Assembly: GCA_022376515.1 (NCBI GenBank)
Contig: WTXI01000137.1
Coordinates: 34,723 to 98,722 of the forward strand
DNA: 64,000 nucleotides
Direction: 5' to 3'
From: Lactifluus volemus
Lineage: Eukaryota; Basidiomycota; Agaricomycetes; Russulales; Russulaceae
A program made the translations under genes and the position numbers. The notes under the pieces are model-generated. The model was given only the letters and a program-made list of their open reading frames with translations. It did not search any database and was not told the origin of the DNA. Below, piece after piece: positions 53,933 to 64,000 of the stretch (its first letter is position 1; each line of letters begins with the position of its first letter).

Positions 53933-55153
53933 ATGGACAGCAGACAATGCAGCTTCGCTCCCTCTTCCAAGAGCCTAACGAACCCCCCTTCGTTACCCCT
54001 CACTTCCGCGAGTTCTTCCTCAAACGACAGATCCACATCACCTACGCCCATCATAGCCAGCACAAACACTTCTGTCGGGAGGCCATCTGCGCTTCCCATT
54101 ACTAACGCCCCGGTTACCTCGCTCCCTTATACTTGGGAGGAGATTCAATCCGCAAACCTTGACCTCTCCCTCCCGCAAATTTTCCAAGCTTCCCGGGCAG
54201 ACGCAGACTTCTTCGATCCCAAACGAGAACATCGCACCTCCCCCGGCTCCTTCATAGTTGACTACCGCCAAGTCCGTCTCGTGTGTCTGGGGATCCCGTA
54301 TGACTGGCCAGTGGGGCGCGAAAACAACTACGAGTGGCCTTACAATCCCTATAAGTACTACGAGGATACCCGACAGTGTCTTCACTGCCTTTTCGACTTC
54401 AAGTGGAGAAGGGACCACCCCGGAGCTCAGAGACGCACCCGCATCTTCACTGACGGCCGTAGCACCATGGTTGCCCAAAGGCTGGGTGACTTCGCTAGAC
54501 CAGAGACCCCTGAAGAAGAATGGTTTGAAGAAGACGACGAAGGCAGGCTACAGATCAACCTCCTTCGTGCTCCCACGATCCCCGCTGTCGTGGCGGCGCA
54601 GACAGACGGTTGGGTCCCGGATCCGCCCCCTCAGACCCGCAGCGTTGGCACCCAGACGACCCCAGTTAGCACGCAGGACGAAGCCATTCAAGCGTTCCCC
54701 ACCTACGGGACCACCGAATATTGGCTCGACCAGAGGGACGGTAATCCCGGGGGTCCTCAGCAGAGAGATCGGGATATGGAACCACGAGCGCGCCTTACTC
54801 TTCACCCACACGGACTTGATCGCTTGGGACTCGATTCCGGAGGTCTTCAGAGATTCGATTTTCCAAATGACTCTACGCCGCGTAGAGAACTAAAACACTG
54901 CCGCTTCCACGACAGAATGATGACCCACAACAGCGACGGCTGCCCCTTCCCTCACTTCTCCTGTATGCCAGGGCTTGGAGTGTGCCGCGTCCCTGAAGAC
55001 CACATATGGCACGGTGGGGGATGTCTTTTGGATGGCACTGCGAGGAGATCAAGAAGAAGCGCAAGCAGATGGAAGTCCTGGACACTTGTGTCGCCGGCCC
55101 GTCCCAGTCACGACGTAAAACTGACTAAGGTGGCAGGTGGGACTGCCTTCTAG
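53933..55153 (+). CDS. Gypsy-2 extra 3' ORF (406 aa), Cys/His-rich, unknown function
   Basis: The start at 53,933 ('MDSRQCSFAPSSKS') lies 13 bp after the pol stop; the longer reading from 53,864 overlaps pol and is less likely. The N-terminus is Ser/Thr-rich, the middle has 'VRLVCLGIPYDWPVG' and an acidic 'EEEWFEEDDEGR' stretch, and the C-terminus (about residues 320-365) is Cys/His-rich: 'LKHCRFHDRMMTHNSDGC', 'PFPHFSC', 'GLGVCRVPEDHIWHGGGC'. The ORF is intact while gag and pol are not. Equivalent ORFs follow the chromodomain in Gypsy-1 and Gypsy-3. There is no signal peptide or membrane segment, so an envelope role is unlikely. I do not recognise the family. Confidence 0.75.
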   Translation: MDSRQCSFAPSSKSLTNPPSLPLTSASSSSNDRSTSPTPIIASTNTSVGRPSALPITNAPVTSLPYTWEEIQSANLDLSLPQIFQASRADADFFDPKREHRTSPGSFIVDYRQVRLVCLGIPYDWPVGRENNYEWPYNPYKYYEDTRQCLHCLFDFKWRRDHPGAQRRTRIFTDGRSTMVAQRLGDFARPETPEEEWFEEDDEGRLQINLLRAPTIPAVVAAQTDGWVPDPPPQTRSVGTQTTPVSTQDEAIQAFPTYGTTEYWLDQRDGNPGGPQQRDRDMEPRARLTLHPHGLDRLGLDSGGLQRFDFPNDSTPRRELKHCRFHDRMMTHNSDGCPFPHFSCMPGLGVCRVPEDHIWHGGGCLLDGTARRSRRSASRWKSWTLVSPARPSHDVKLTKVAGGTAF

Positions 55154-55164
55154 AGAGGGGGTAT
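55151..55164 (+). promoter_or_regulatory. Gypsy-2 polypurine tract
   Basis: The purine-rich run (agagagggggtat) directly before the 3' LTR overlaps the end of the extra ORF. Confidence 0.65.
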
Positions 55165-55672
55165 TGTTACGGAATGCAGGACACGTTGGACCCTATGCTT
55201 CCGTAACCCGCTTACTCATCCTGATGACGTCCCGTCCACATTGTCTCTATTGTGCTGACTGTTCTATTGTTCTGATGTGCTATTGTCTGTCCCAGTTAGT
55301 CCAGTGTTATTGTTCCGAGTCTCTATTGTCCTCGCGTTCTATTGTCTTGACTCCTTGCTTATTGTCCACCCTAGTTTGGTAGAACAATTAGCGTACATTG
55401 TATAAGTAGGCCTCAGCTGGTAGCTTGTACCCCAGCTTCGGCTTTAACTCAATCGACTTGTTTCCCTCTCCTGAGGACAGAACTCTCCTCTCCTCTTTCC
55501 CTCTCTTCTCTTACCCTCCTATACGCCCTAGTAGGGCATCGAAGCTTGGTGGTTGTGCTACAACACCACAGGGCTCTGCGCGTCGTACCTTGGAGTGACC
55601 CTGAGCCTAGGTCTTAGGAGAGACCAGAACACTGAACCCTAGTTGGGACCCGGCCCTAGTCGAGCCGTAACA
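55165..55672 (+). repeat. Gypsy-2 3' LTR
   Basis: It is 508 bp and begins and ends like the 5' LTR, with several single-base gaps and substitutions relative to it (for example 'gcttccgtaaccc' against 'gctttccgtgaccc'). The divergence argues against a very recent insertion, unless the gaps are sequencing errors. Confidence 0.93.
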
Positions 55673-56322
55673 ATGTCTCGTCGGTTTGCGTGTCTACTCG
55701 CAGGAGCTCATCTACGTCTGGGCTGGAGCCTCTGCTCGCTGATGCTGGGGTGCTACTGGTGTTTTCGTCTGGGGGGGGGGTGATGAGCGTGCTTGGCTTG
55801 GGTTTTGCTTTTGCCGCTCGTGGTGGGGGAACTCAGGTTGGGGGTGTCATTCTACTCGCTTTTATGCGTGCTGGCCTTGTACTTTATGTCTCTGGTTGGT
55901 CTCATGGGTTGAATCTCGCTCTCGTCACCACGTTGCAGGGGCGTGTCCTGCCAGTCGAGTCGTGGTCTGGAGTCAAGAACCCTTGTTCCTGGTTACATCA
56001 TCGGTCTAACTACGTACTCGCGCGCCTATCTCCTAGTCAGGGGTTCTCTCCCCGGCCTGTCTCTCGTCCCCCATTCCAACGGGTCGTCCCTCGCCCCGGG
56101 CTCGCCTAAATTACAGGTGTCCCTCCGAGGTGGTGATGACGGATCCGTACAGCCTGTTGCAATTCTTTTAAACATCTCGGTGGTCAGCGGACAGTGGAAT
56201 GTAGGATCTGGGTCCCTAGCGACCTTTTTTTTTTTGATCCGTTGTCCCAAGTTCCAAATCCCAAGTCCCTGATCCTCCCCCATTAATACCCCCCATTTCA
56301 ACCCGCCCTTCCAAACACATAG
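55673..56322. other. Flank of Gypsy-2, no recognised gene
   Basis: A plus-strand frame (55,690-56,109) has no recognisable domain and is rich in G/T. Sequence close to 56,323 is probably the promoter of the first copy of the small tandem gene. Confidence 0.3.
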
Positions 56323-57122
56323 ATGGCTTATTCTCGGATTCAACAACCCAACGAACCTTTGAAATTACTCCAAGTGCTCGTTCCATTCCGCGCACTCTCC
56401 ACGATCACGTACAAGAGAATCTTAGGGTCTGTGTTCATCTATGATATTCTGACACACCGCTAATTGCAAGTGCCATATCTCTCGTCTTCGTTTAGATCCA
56501 GCCTGCTGCCGGCAATAACCAATTCGGAGACCCCTTGGTGAATATGCTCGGCGAGAATGTTGCTATGCAGGGATACCCACAAGACCCGCACTATATTGAC
56601 GTAGTGCATGATGATAGTGACATGCCAGTGCAAGTGGGGTACCACAACCAGGTGTGAGTAAGACCCATTTAAGCGATTTCTAGCTTCCTTTTCACTGATG
56701 ACCCGCCCTTCCACAGGATTTTGCGGTCCCATATGTGTATCGCGATGCAGGAGTCGCTCAAGATATCCCGGTGCAGCCGCAAGCCATTCAATTTCAAGTT
56801 GCTCCCGTACGTTCCACCTTTTTAAAAATGTATTAGTATGGACCCACAGCATCTCCTGCTACAGGAAATTCAAGGACACAACCACTTTCAGGTTGACTAT
56901 GCTCCTCAGCTTCCAGTTCCAGGGCCTGCCAGAGCTACTTCTTGATCCTTGGCTTATGATGCCCCTGTCCGTGACTGTCCGCCGGCGGATAATTTCAGAC
57001 GCCTTGCTCGCCACTACTTAGACCACCCTGATTCGCAGGTCGATATGGTTCGCATGGAACCAGGTCACGCTGGTCGATTCAAGGTGGTAATTACTCTCGA
57101 AACGGCCGATGATTCTCTCTGA
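56323..57122 (+). pseudogene. Small proline-rich gene, damaged tandem copy A
   Basis: This matches the intact copy at 58,981-59,839 exon by exon: 'MAYSRIQQPNEPL' start, the exon-2 phrase 'NVAMQGYPQDPHYIDVVHDD', exon 3 'VPYVYRDAGVAQDIPVQPQA', and exon 4 'EIQGHNHFQVDYAPQLPVPG' to 'FKVVITLE'. It lost bases in exon 1 and in the exon-2 end, and has a TGA in exon 4 (about 56,944) where copy B reads 'ELPDPWAHNAPVRDY'. Intron positions agree. The damage makes it a pseudogene. Confidence 0.75.
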
Positions 57123-58980
57123 GCTATCGTTTCTCTAATTCTCATCGTAACCTTCCCATTCCCAACTCGAAGTTCTAAATTTTTACCTTACCTGAACGGC
57201 GTGTGCGTCGTGGTGATGGTGTCTACAGTATGTAAGTCTCGTCTTAGCTTTGTGAGGGCTCTTTCCCTCGAATCTGATGACAAACAATCCCTTCCCACGG
57301 GTGCCAACGCTGAAGCGCTGAAGGACAACATGTACAAAGACCATTTTAGGATTCCACAACCACCTCGTTAGCTGGCGTTGTGGGGGGTCGCGGCGCGGGA
57401 TCCAGGGGTGTGTGCATTTTGTCTATGTCCGTTTGACCGCCGGGGCTTCCCACTGAACTCGACGTCATGCGCTAGTCCGTTGCTAGCGGACTGTTACTAA
57501 GAATGAGGGATAGTCGCACTGTAAATCTGAGTACCAACTTGAAGCTGGCTTCTAGCAGACCCAAGTCTCCACCCAGCAAGCCTCGCTCATGGGCACGTAT
57601 CCAAATTCCCAAAACAATGACAGCGCTTTACGATACTAGTAAGCGGTGTTGGGTTTGACATCAAACCAATTGTAGCCTGCGCTGCTCATGGCTCCGTGCA
57701 TTGGCTCCGCATTTCGGTGTCCTGTAATTGTGTGTTGTATTAAGAGTGAATGTAGCTGCAGACACTGTCTGGCATATGCATGGGTGAGAAATGTGAACAT
57801 GGAGTATGGAATAGGGGAAGGTCTTTGAGTCGGCGTAGAATTTGAAGTGGTTGTATGCGATTTACACTGTATTCTATTTGACTGGGATGTCACCCCTACG
57901 CAGGGAAGGAGAAGAGGATCCATAAGACACACACCACTGGGCTAATATGGGTGATTACAATCTGGAGGGTTCTAGGAGGTCAAGCCCAACACAAAGGGCA
58001 CCTACTAGTAGTACGCAGGTGAGGACTGGTTACATTGACACGACTGCAGGTATGAGGTCGTGGTAATCTATAACATCAATATGCCTGTGTGTGATGAGGT
58101 CTATCCGCTGGGGAAATCCCAGCCCGAGCCATTTGATTGATCGTCTGCATGGATTTTGGTGTCGATAGTATTGAGGAGTGAGGAGGGGGAAGGCGATATA
58201 GCTATCGGCCCCGGAATTTGGACTTTGGACTGCAACAATGTGGTGGGGTCGTGGAGGAAGGAAACACACACACGAGCAAACATAGACGCCGTCGAAGAAG
58301 GACGGTGGTGGTGAGTGAGTAGATGAGCGTCTGGGAATGGGAGCAGTAGGATTGAACGGCGTTCATTGTAAAAGCCGTGGGGCATCCGCAGAAGGATGTC
58401 CAAGTAAGGAGGGGGTGAAAGGGTCGGAAATACCCACACGAGTATCACAGCCACTTAATACTGTAATTGGAATCAGTACGGTGATGAGTGAGGAAAACTG
58501 CCAGAGGTGAATAACGAATACCCGAAGTGGAATGCAGGCATCATGATGTCAGCGCCCATACGCCTGGGCGCCTGGGCCTGCATTTTCCTGACAGTTTTCT
58601 GCCAGGTATCCCGGATCCCGTCAGGCGTCTACTAGTAGGTGATTCTCGGAGGATCTTGAAACGCTGAATACGGGCACAGCCTCTTTTTCTACCATCTGTG
58701 CGTCTCCCGTACCGACACAAAGGCTCTATCTTGGTGCGACCACTGGGATTATCCCTTGCCGAACTTCCACTCCGTGTTACTGTGTACCACATTTATGGTC
58801 AAATTTCTGTTATTCTAGGGCCAGCCTGTCGGTCGTAGCAACCCAAGCGCTAGAGCATTTTATTTAAAGCTGGTACAGTATGCGGTAAGCTTACTGAGAT
58901 TACATTACATTGCCCACCCCCCCCCCCCACTAGTGCCCTCCTGCCAGTGCGAAGCAAGGGTAACCTCCAAACACCTGCAG
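57123..58980. other. Spacer of the tandem module, with repeated blocks
   Basis: It contains a post-gene block ('gtgtgcgtcgtggtgatggtg' and 'agtatgtaagtctcgt', about 57,195-57,280) found again after copy B and near 62,860-62,920; a block at 57,720-57,920 found again at 61,960-62,190; and a block at 58,080-58,460 found again at 63,200-63,690. A run of 12 C lies at 58,918-58,929. The bases at 58,820-58,900 are repeated at 63,915-63,993. Confidence 0.6.
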
Positions 58981-59839
58981 ATGGAGTATTCTCAGATACA
59001 ACAAGCCAATGAACCCTTGGAACACGACATTGCTCCGAATCCTCGTCCCATTCCGCGCACTGTCACTCTCCATGATCGTGTACAAGAGAATCTTAGGGTC
59101 TGTGTTCGTCGATCGTATGATACACTCAGGCTACTCATTTCAAGGGCCGTGTCTCTGCGTCGTCATTTAGGTCCAACCTGCTGCCGGCAATAACCAATTC
59201 GCAGGCCCCTTGGCTAATATACCTCCCCCACTAGTAGTTGGCGAGAATGTTGCTATGCAGGGATACCCACAAGACCCGCACTATATTGACGTAGTGCATG
59301 ATGATAGTGACATGCCAGTGCAAGTGGGGTACTATCACCGTCCACAACCAGGTGTGAGTAAGACCCATTTAAGCGATGTCTGGCGTCCTTTTCACTGTTG
59401 ACCCACCCCGGGCTCTCTTCCACAGTATCCTGAAGTCCCATACGTGTATCATGATGCAGGAGTCGCTCAAGGTATCCCGGTGCAGCCGCAAGCCATCCAA
59501 GTTCAAGTTGGCCCTGTACGTTCCATCTTCCTTTTAAAAAAACCTACATACCCACAGCATCTCCTGCAGGAAATTCAAGGACACAACCACTTTCAATTTG
59601 ACTATGGTCCTCAGCTTCTAGTACCAGGTCCCGCCAGAGCTGAACTTCCTGATCCGTGGGCTCATAATGCCCCCGTCCGTGACTATCCACCTGCCGAAAA
59701 TCTCGGGAGCCTTGCTCGGCGTTACTTGGACCACCCCAACTCGGAGGTGACCCAGGTAGATACTATAGTTCGCATAGAGCCGGGTCACGCTCATCGATAC
59801 AAGGTGGTAATTACACTCGAAATGCCTGGTGTTCTCTGA
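58981..59839 (+). CDS. Small proline-rich protein of unknown function, copy B (223 aa, 4 exons)
   Basis: Exons 58981-59097, 59171-59353, 59426-59515 and 59558-59839, each a whole number of codons, with GT/AG introns of 73, 72 and 42 bp. The protein starts 'MEYSQIQQANEPLEHD', has 'VGENVAMQGYPQDPHYIDVV' in exon 2, 'YPEVPYVYHDAGVAQGIPVQ' in exon 3, and ends 'RYKVVITLEMPGVL'. It is rich in Pro, Gln, Asp and His and has no signal peptide, membrane segment or known domain that I can see. Intron 3 could be read through without a stop, but the equivalent stretch in copy A contains a stop, supporting splicing. The tandem copy and repeated flanks suggest local amplification. Confidence 0.65.
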
Positions 59840-62426
59840 GCCTTCAGTTTTCGTCCTAACCTTTCCAAGATACTAAATTTGTATTGTTGTACGTTTACTA
59901 GAACGGTGTGTGCGTCGTGGTGATGGTGTAGGTACCTTTGTCCAGTATGTAAGTCTCGTTTTCGCTTTGTGAAGGTTCTTTCCCTCTTCGTTCCAATTTT
60001 GTTTCGATCGGAATACATGGTTCGGAGATTTTAATTGAGGATAGTCCACTCGAATAAATATTTGTTTTGAAGATATGAGATTACTGTAACCAGTGGGAAG
60101 AAGGAACAAATCACATATAATAGTAACTATCGTGTCTTTGCTAAATTCTCTCGTCGAATTGAAGTGATCCCTGTCGAGTGGTGAAATCCGCAGATAGCAT
60201 TGATAACAGAGTGTCACCGAAGCGAGAACTTGTCTCCGTTATAATAGCGATGCTCAAAGTTGGCTGTAGATGTGCGACCCATATATCTGCGAATGCCCGA
60301 CAAATGGCGAGATCAACGGGGGCCGTAGACTGCCCATGGCCAATATTGATGCGAGTAACATCCCATAGTCACCTCGGAGGAGCGGGGAATGACATTACTA
60401 CAAATGCCTGAGGCCTGATGAATTGGAACTTTATCATGACGGTCTTTCTAGATGCCATTGCACCTATCTGCCAGTGAGAGTGTGAGAAGCGAGAAACAAG
60501 ACGACAAGTGTCGGCACACGGCGGCCCGCTTTGGTCACGCAGCGCGGCATGCTTGACCTTTGCTTATTGTCACGGTATGGTTACCCCGACATGTCCTGCA
60601 TCCTTTAACCGCCAATGTCCAGGTACCAGTCAAACAACATTAGCTCAGGAATGACCAAGCGAAGAGTTGAAATCTCAATATGTCTTCGATCCGGTGCTTG
60701 ACGCGCCACCAAAGATGTCTCGCACCCGTCGCCTCTGCCGCACGGCGGCTTTCGTTCATCAGTATTAGTGACCCAGTTGTCATTTAACAATTCCGTGGAC
60801 GTCTTCTGTTGTTCCCATTCACACATGGCTAGCGGAAGTCATAATATTTCCTATGTGATGATATTAGTATCTACTCGACCGTCACCTCCACATCTATCCA
60901 CCGCACTGCTCGACAGGCAATCTCGCTGGCCAAGGTGGTGGGTCCAGGAAGCTGTTTCAAATCTCGCCCTTCTCGCGTTCAACTATACCTTGGTTGTGGT
61001 GGATGGACACCATGGTAATCGTATGAGGAACGTCGGGATGGACCCGTATATTCACCGATGTAATGACTCGTCGACCTTAGCATAGGTACCTACTATAGTG
61101 GTGTTGGCGGAGGAGCCAGGGCATATTCTCGATAGATGAGAGATGGAACGCATTATCTTCCCCGACTTCTGACTCTCACTTCTTGGTGGGACGTACTCGT
61201 TCCGCCCATTAAATTTTCTAGACCAGGTGACTCGGATGTCTCCGAAACATCCAAGCGCCAAGTCCTCGCACGAAACGCGTTCCGCTCAATTTGACATAAT
61301 GATAATGTAATCTACAACGCATCAGTACACCCTCGCCACGTTTGCTGCCACATCATTCCGAGTCAGGAACTACCTCCCCTTTCGAGCGTTTCGAGCATGG
61401 ATCTAGACTTGGGCAGAGTCACCCACAGCCAATAAAGCTACACTTTTTTTATCAAGTCAGCATTTATATTTTCGCGACACCTATCAACGAGGAAGACGCA
61501 ATATCCGTATTTACAGGATCGACGTACAGCTCATGGAATAAGACTACGCAACAATCAACAGAAGCATAGCGGCAGCAGCCAGTATACACCGCGAATACGT
61601 GCTTGAAGGACCTGTGAGGGCTGGAAGCTCTGAACCGGAGTTCCCTGATCCTATTTATCTTCGAAAACTCTTAATTTGGACAATTTCCCCCACTTGCAAT
61701 GGTCATGTGGAATTTAAGGAGTTGTGAGGGAGATACCCGATTTTACCTCGCACGAGCGTGCATGTGAAAGGGTAATCTGGATCCCAATCGAGTCTTTATA
61801 CCTTGCGGGACTTTTCGGTCAATGAATACAACCTGGACAAGTGCCCGCGCCTTGCGTGAATTAAAGACTGAACTCAACACCATATGCGGATACAGCTTGT
61901 TGGACTGCCTATGACTGCATGCATCAAAGCGCCATCCGACTCGGTGTGACTCGGTAGCCTGTAATTGTATGTTGCAAGAGTAAATGTAGTTTCGGACGCT
62001 GTCTGATGATGGATATACCGTATATGCGTCAGAAATGTGAACATGCAGTATGGGGTGAGACGGGAGTCCTCGAGTCGGAGTGGGAATTGAAGCAGCTATT
62101 TTGTGCATAGTACGAATGCGACATATACAGTATTCTATCTGACTGGAATGTCGCTCCCCACACAGGAAGGAGTAGGGAGGATGCATAGGATGAGCTAAGA
62201 ACACGCACCATTAGGCTACTATGGGTGACTACCATTTGGAGGGTCATTAGAGGTCAAGGCCAACATAAAGGGCATCTACGCAGGCGAGGACTGGCTACAG
62301 TGGCATGACTACATAGTACCTGCCTCAGTGGCACACGCAGAGGTGATTGTAAATCGTTGGTGATGAGGTCGAGGTGAGGTGTAACATCAAGCGCCATTAT
62401 GTAGGCAGTGTGTGGAGGGTACAGTA
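59840..62426. other. Spacer after copy B, no recognised gene
   Basis: It begins with the conserved post-gene block (to about 59,990). From 60,000 to 61,950 I see no domain or RNA. At 61,960-62,190 a repeat of 57,720-57,920 begins. Several short frames lack any recognisable motif. Confidence 0.35.
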
Positions 62427-62702
62427 ATGCTGGCATTGTGTGGAGGGAAATGCCGGCAGTGTTTGGACGGAAATGCCGGCAGTGTGTGGAGAGCAATGCC
62501 GGCAGTGAGTAGAGAGAAATGCCGGCAGTGTGTGGAGAGCAATGCCGGCAGTGAGTAGAGAGAAATGCCGGCAGTGTGTAAAGAGCAATGCCGGCAGTGT
62601 GTAGAGAAAAATGCCGGCAGTGTGTAAAGAGCAATGCCGGCAGTGTGTAGAGAGAAATGCCGACCGTGTGTGGAGAGCAATGCCGGCAGTGTGTGGAGGG
62701 TA
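62427..62702. repeat. 23-bp minisatellite, 12 units
   Basis: There are exactly twelve units of 23 bp with consensus ATGCCGGCAGTGTGTGGAGAG plus two bases. Units alternate between ...AGAGCA and ...AGAGAAA endings in the middle of the array, indicating a 46-bp higher-order unit. The minus-strand frames across it shift reading phase with each unit and are not genes. Confidence 0.93.
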
Positions 62703-63728
62703 AGCCAGAGTAGACTCGGATGATGATTAAGCACGTGATGCACGAAAAATAAACCTGGGCTGCTGGGCAAACGGAGGCCAAGGCGAGCATCGGTCATCTC
62801 CGTGGAGCCACGAGCTTAGCCGATATTGGCACGAGCCGGCGCCTGTACAGTAGTAGGTACCTTCATACAGTATGTAAGTCTCGTCTTAGCTTTGTGAGAG
62901 TTCTTTCCCTCGTCATTCCAGAATGTTTTTTATTCAGAATCCGTGGCTCCTAACTTACTGCTAAAGTATGAAGAGCCGAGAAAGATCTACTGCGAAAACG
63001 AAAACAAAACGCGGCCGGGGGCGAGAACGGAGCGAGGCGTACTACCAAAAAGGATGGAGTGCTTACTAAGCCCCACATGTTGGTGAGGCCGAAACGAAGG
63101 AGTAAGAACCAGAGCGAAAACAACAAAATGGGGAGGGACTCAGGATAAGCCAAGCGATTTGAAGGGGTAAATAATTGGCATTGATGAGGTCGTGGTAACT
63201 GTATCACTATGTCGGATGTGCGTGGAGGGTATGGCAGATGGGAGGAACCCCATTTCAATTGAAGCTCTGCACGGATGTCGGTATCGATAGCATTGAGGGG
63301 GGAGAAGCTATGCCTCGGGGGAAATTGCACTTTGGACTGTGACAATGTGGGGTTGAGGTGAAAGGAAAATGAGGCTCATGAATAAACACAAAGGCCGCCA
63401 AATCCACGCGTCGGGGCGCAGAGACGACCGAGGATGGTGGTGGTGAGTTGGATCCGTGTACTAAGGAGAGTAGATGAACGCCAGGGCATCGGAGTAGGAG
63501 CGAACGGCGTTCATTGCAAAAGACGTGGGGCATCCGCAGGAGGATATGGAAGTAAGGGAAGGGGGCTTGAGGAAATATGAGGGGAAAACACCCCCTCCGT
63601 TGGCTGTCGAGAGGCCCAAAAGCAGGGTCATGATCAGTAGTTCACTTCGCCGGGTCCCAGGGATCATGCTGGAATCACAACCACTTCAAACCAGTATTGT
63701 GATGGCTACGGGGAAAGATTACCGAGAT
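62703..63728. other. Spacer, repeat of the upstream module
   Basis: It carries another post-gene-type block at about 62,855-62,925 and, from about 63,170, a copy of 58,080-58,460. No gene recognised. Confidence 0.45.
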
Positions 63729-63830
63729 GGATACCGGAAGAGGAATGTAGGCAGCGCCTAGCTCGAGAGCCGGCGGGGTATTCCACGCTCTCTCGAGCTA
63801 GGCGCTGCCTACATTCTTCTTCCGGTATCC
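63729..63830. repeat. Long inverted repeat (41-bp arms, 20-bp loop)
   Basis: The left arm 63,729-63,769 and right arm 63,790-63,830 pair with one mismatch; the core is GCGCCTAGCTCGAGAG. There is no T-run after it and no flanking gene end, so it is not called a terminator. Confidence 0.9.
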
Positions 63831-64000
63831 TTCAGTTTCATCATCCACTAATCATCCCTTACCGAACTCCCACTGCGCGTTTTACCACATTTGTGGTCTA
63901 ATTTCTGTTGTTTTCTGGGCCAGACTGTCGGTCGTCGCAGCCCTAGCGCTAGAGAATTTCATTTAAAGCTGGTACAGTATGCGGTAAGTTTACAGAACTT
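63831..64000. promoter_or_regulatory. Putative upstream block of a third gene copy beyond the window
   Basis: The last 90 or so bases repeat 58,810-58,900 ('aaagctggtacagtatgcgg' included), which lies about 80-170 bp before the start of copy B. A third copy of the small gene should begin roughly 80 bp after the window ends. That it is a promoter is inferred from conservation and position. Confidence 0.5.

Larger units (their letters stand above)
47903..55672 (+). mobile_element. Gypsy-2, chromodomain Ty3/Gypsy retrotransposon with a third ORF
   Basis: LTRs of 517 and 508 bp (47,903-48,419; 55,165-55,672) surround gag, pol (protease, reverse transcriptase, RNase H, integrase, chromodomain) and an extra ORF. 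The LTRs differ by substitutions and many 1-2-base gaps. gag and pol carry about six frame changes. Flanking 5-mers (GGGTG and ATGTC) do not match, so one side was rearranged after insertion. Confidence 0.92.

Noticed and set aside
53933..55153. Envelope-like gene
   Set aside because: No signal peptide or membrane segment; the Cys/His end resembles a nucleic-acid-binding motif instead.
47903..55672. 5-bp target duplication for Gypsy-2
   Set aside because: Flanks GGGTG and ATGTC do not match; I do not claim one.
62427..62702. CRISPR-like array
   Set aside because: Units are directly adjacent with no unique spacers, and the genome is fungal. It is a minisatellite.
62254..62797. Repetitive minus-strand ORFs over the minisatellite
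   Set aside because: The 23-bp period shifts the reading phase in every unit; the 'protein' is an artefact.

Overview
The window looks like a transposon graveyard from a basidiomycete fungus, most likely an Agaricomycete. The grounds are short introns of about 42-57 bp, Copia and chromodomain Gypsy retrotransposons, hAT and Plavaka-type DNA transposons, and fragments of ordinary fungal housekeeping genes. I cannot name the species. Only two loci look like readable genes: a 13-exon hAT transposase and a 4-exon gene for a 223-residue protein of unknown function.

Layout. Bases 1-8,937 are AT-rich and hold decayed hAT and Plavaka transposases, a 172-bp hairpin element and a 1.4-kb non-autonomous hAT element. 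A Copia element with 243-bp LTRs occupies 8,985-14,261; it has one base inserted in gag and an antisense solo LTR in its integrase. From 14,262 to about 38,100 lies one old Gypsy element (called Gypsy-1 here), shattered by nested insertions and by an inversion of 14,262-18,063. Inside a solo Copia LTR within it sits the main object of the window: a 13.7-kb hAT element at 18,559-32,251. It has matching terminal inverted repeats, an 8-bp target duplication (GTAGTGTT), GAGCCG-rich ends and an apparently intact 883-residue transposase. One intron of that transposase is 5,029 bp long and is filled with fragments of host genes: mitochondrial EF-G, RhoGAP, a PAN1/verprolin-like WH2 protein and UDP-GlcNAc pyrophosphorylase. 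START-like, TVP38-like, ankyrin and LINE fragments lie outside the transposase gene but inside the element.

From 38,100 to 47,902 are low-complexity sequence, more hairpin elements, solo LTRs, a TIR element carrying WD40 repeats, and the 3' end of a third Gypsy element (Gypsy-3). Gypsy-2 (47,903-55,672) is nearly full length but frameshifted. All three Gypsy elements carry an extra ORF with a Cys/His-rich segment after the chromodomain. Bases 55,673-64,000 are different: a tandemly repeated module of a small proline-rich gene with conserved flanks, a 23-bp minisatellite and a 41-bp-arm hairpin.

The relative order of events can be read. Gypsy-1 came first. Copia LTRs and a non-autonomous hAT then entered it, the large hAT entered one of those LTRs, and two opposite LTRs recombined to invert a 3.8-kb segment. 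All coordinates and alignments were made by eye.
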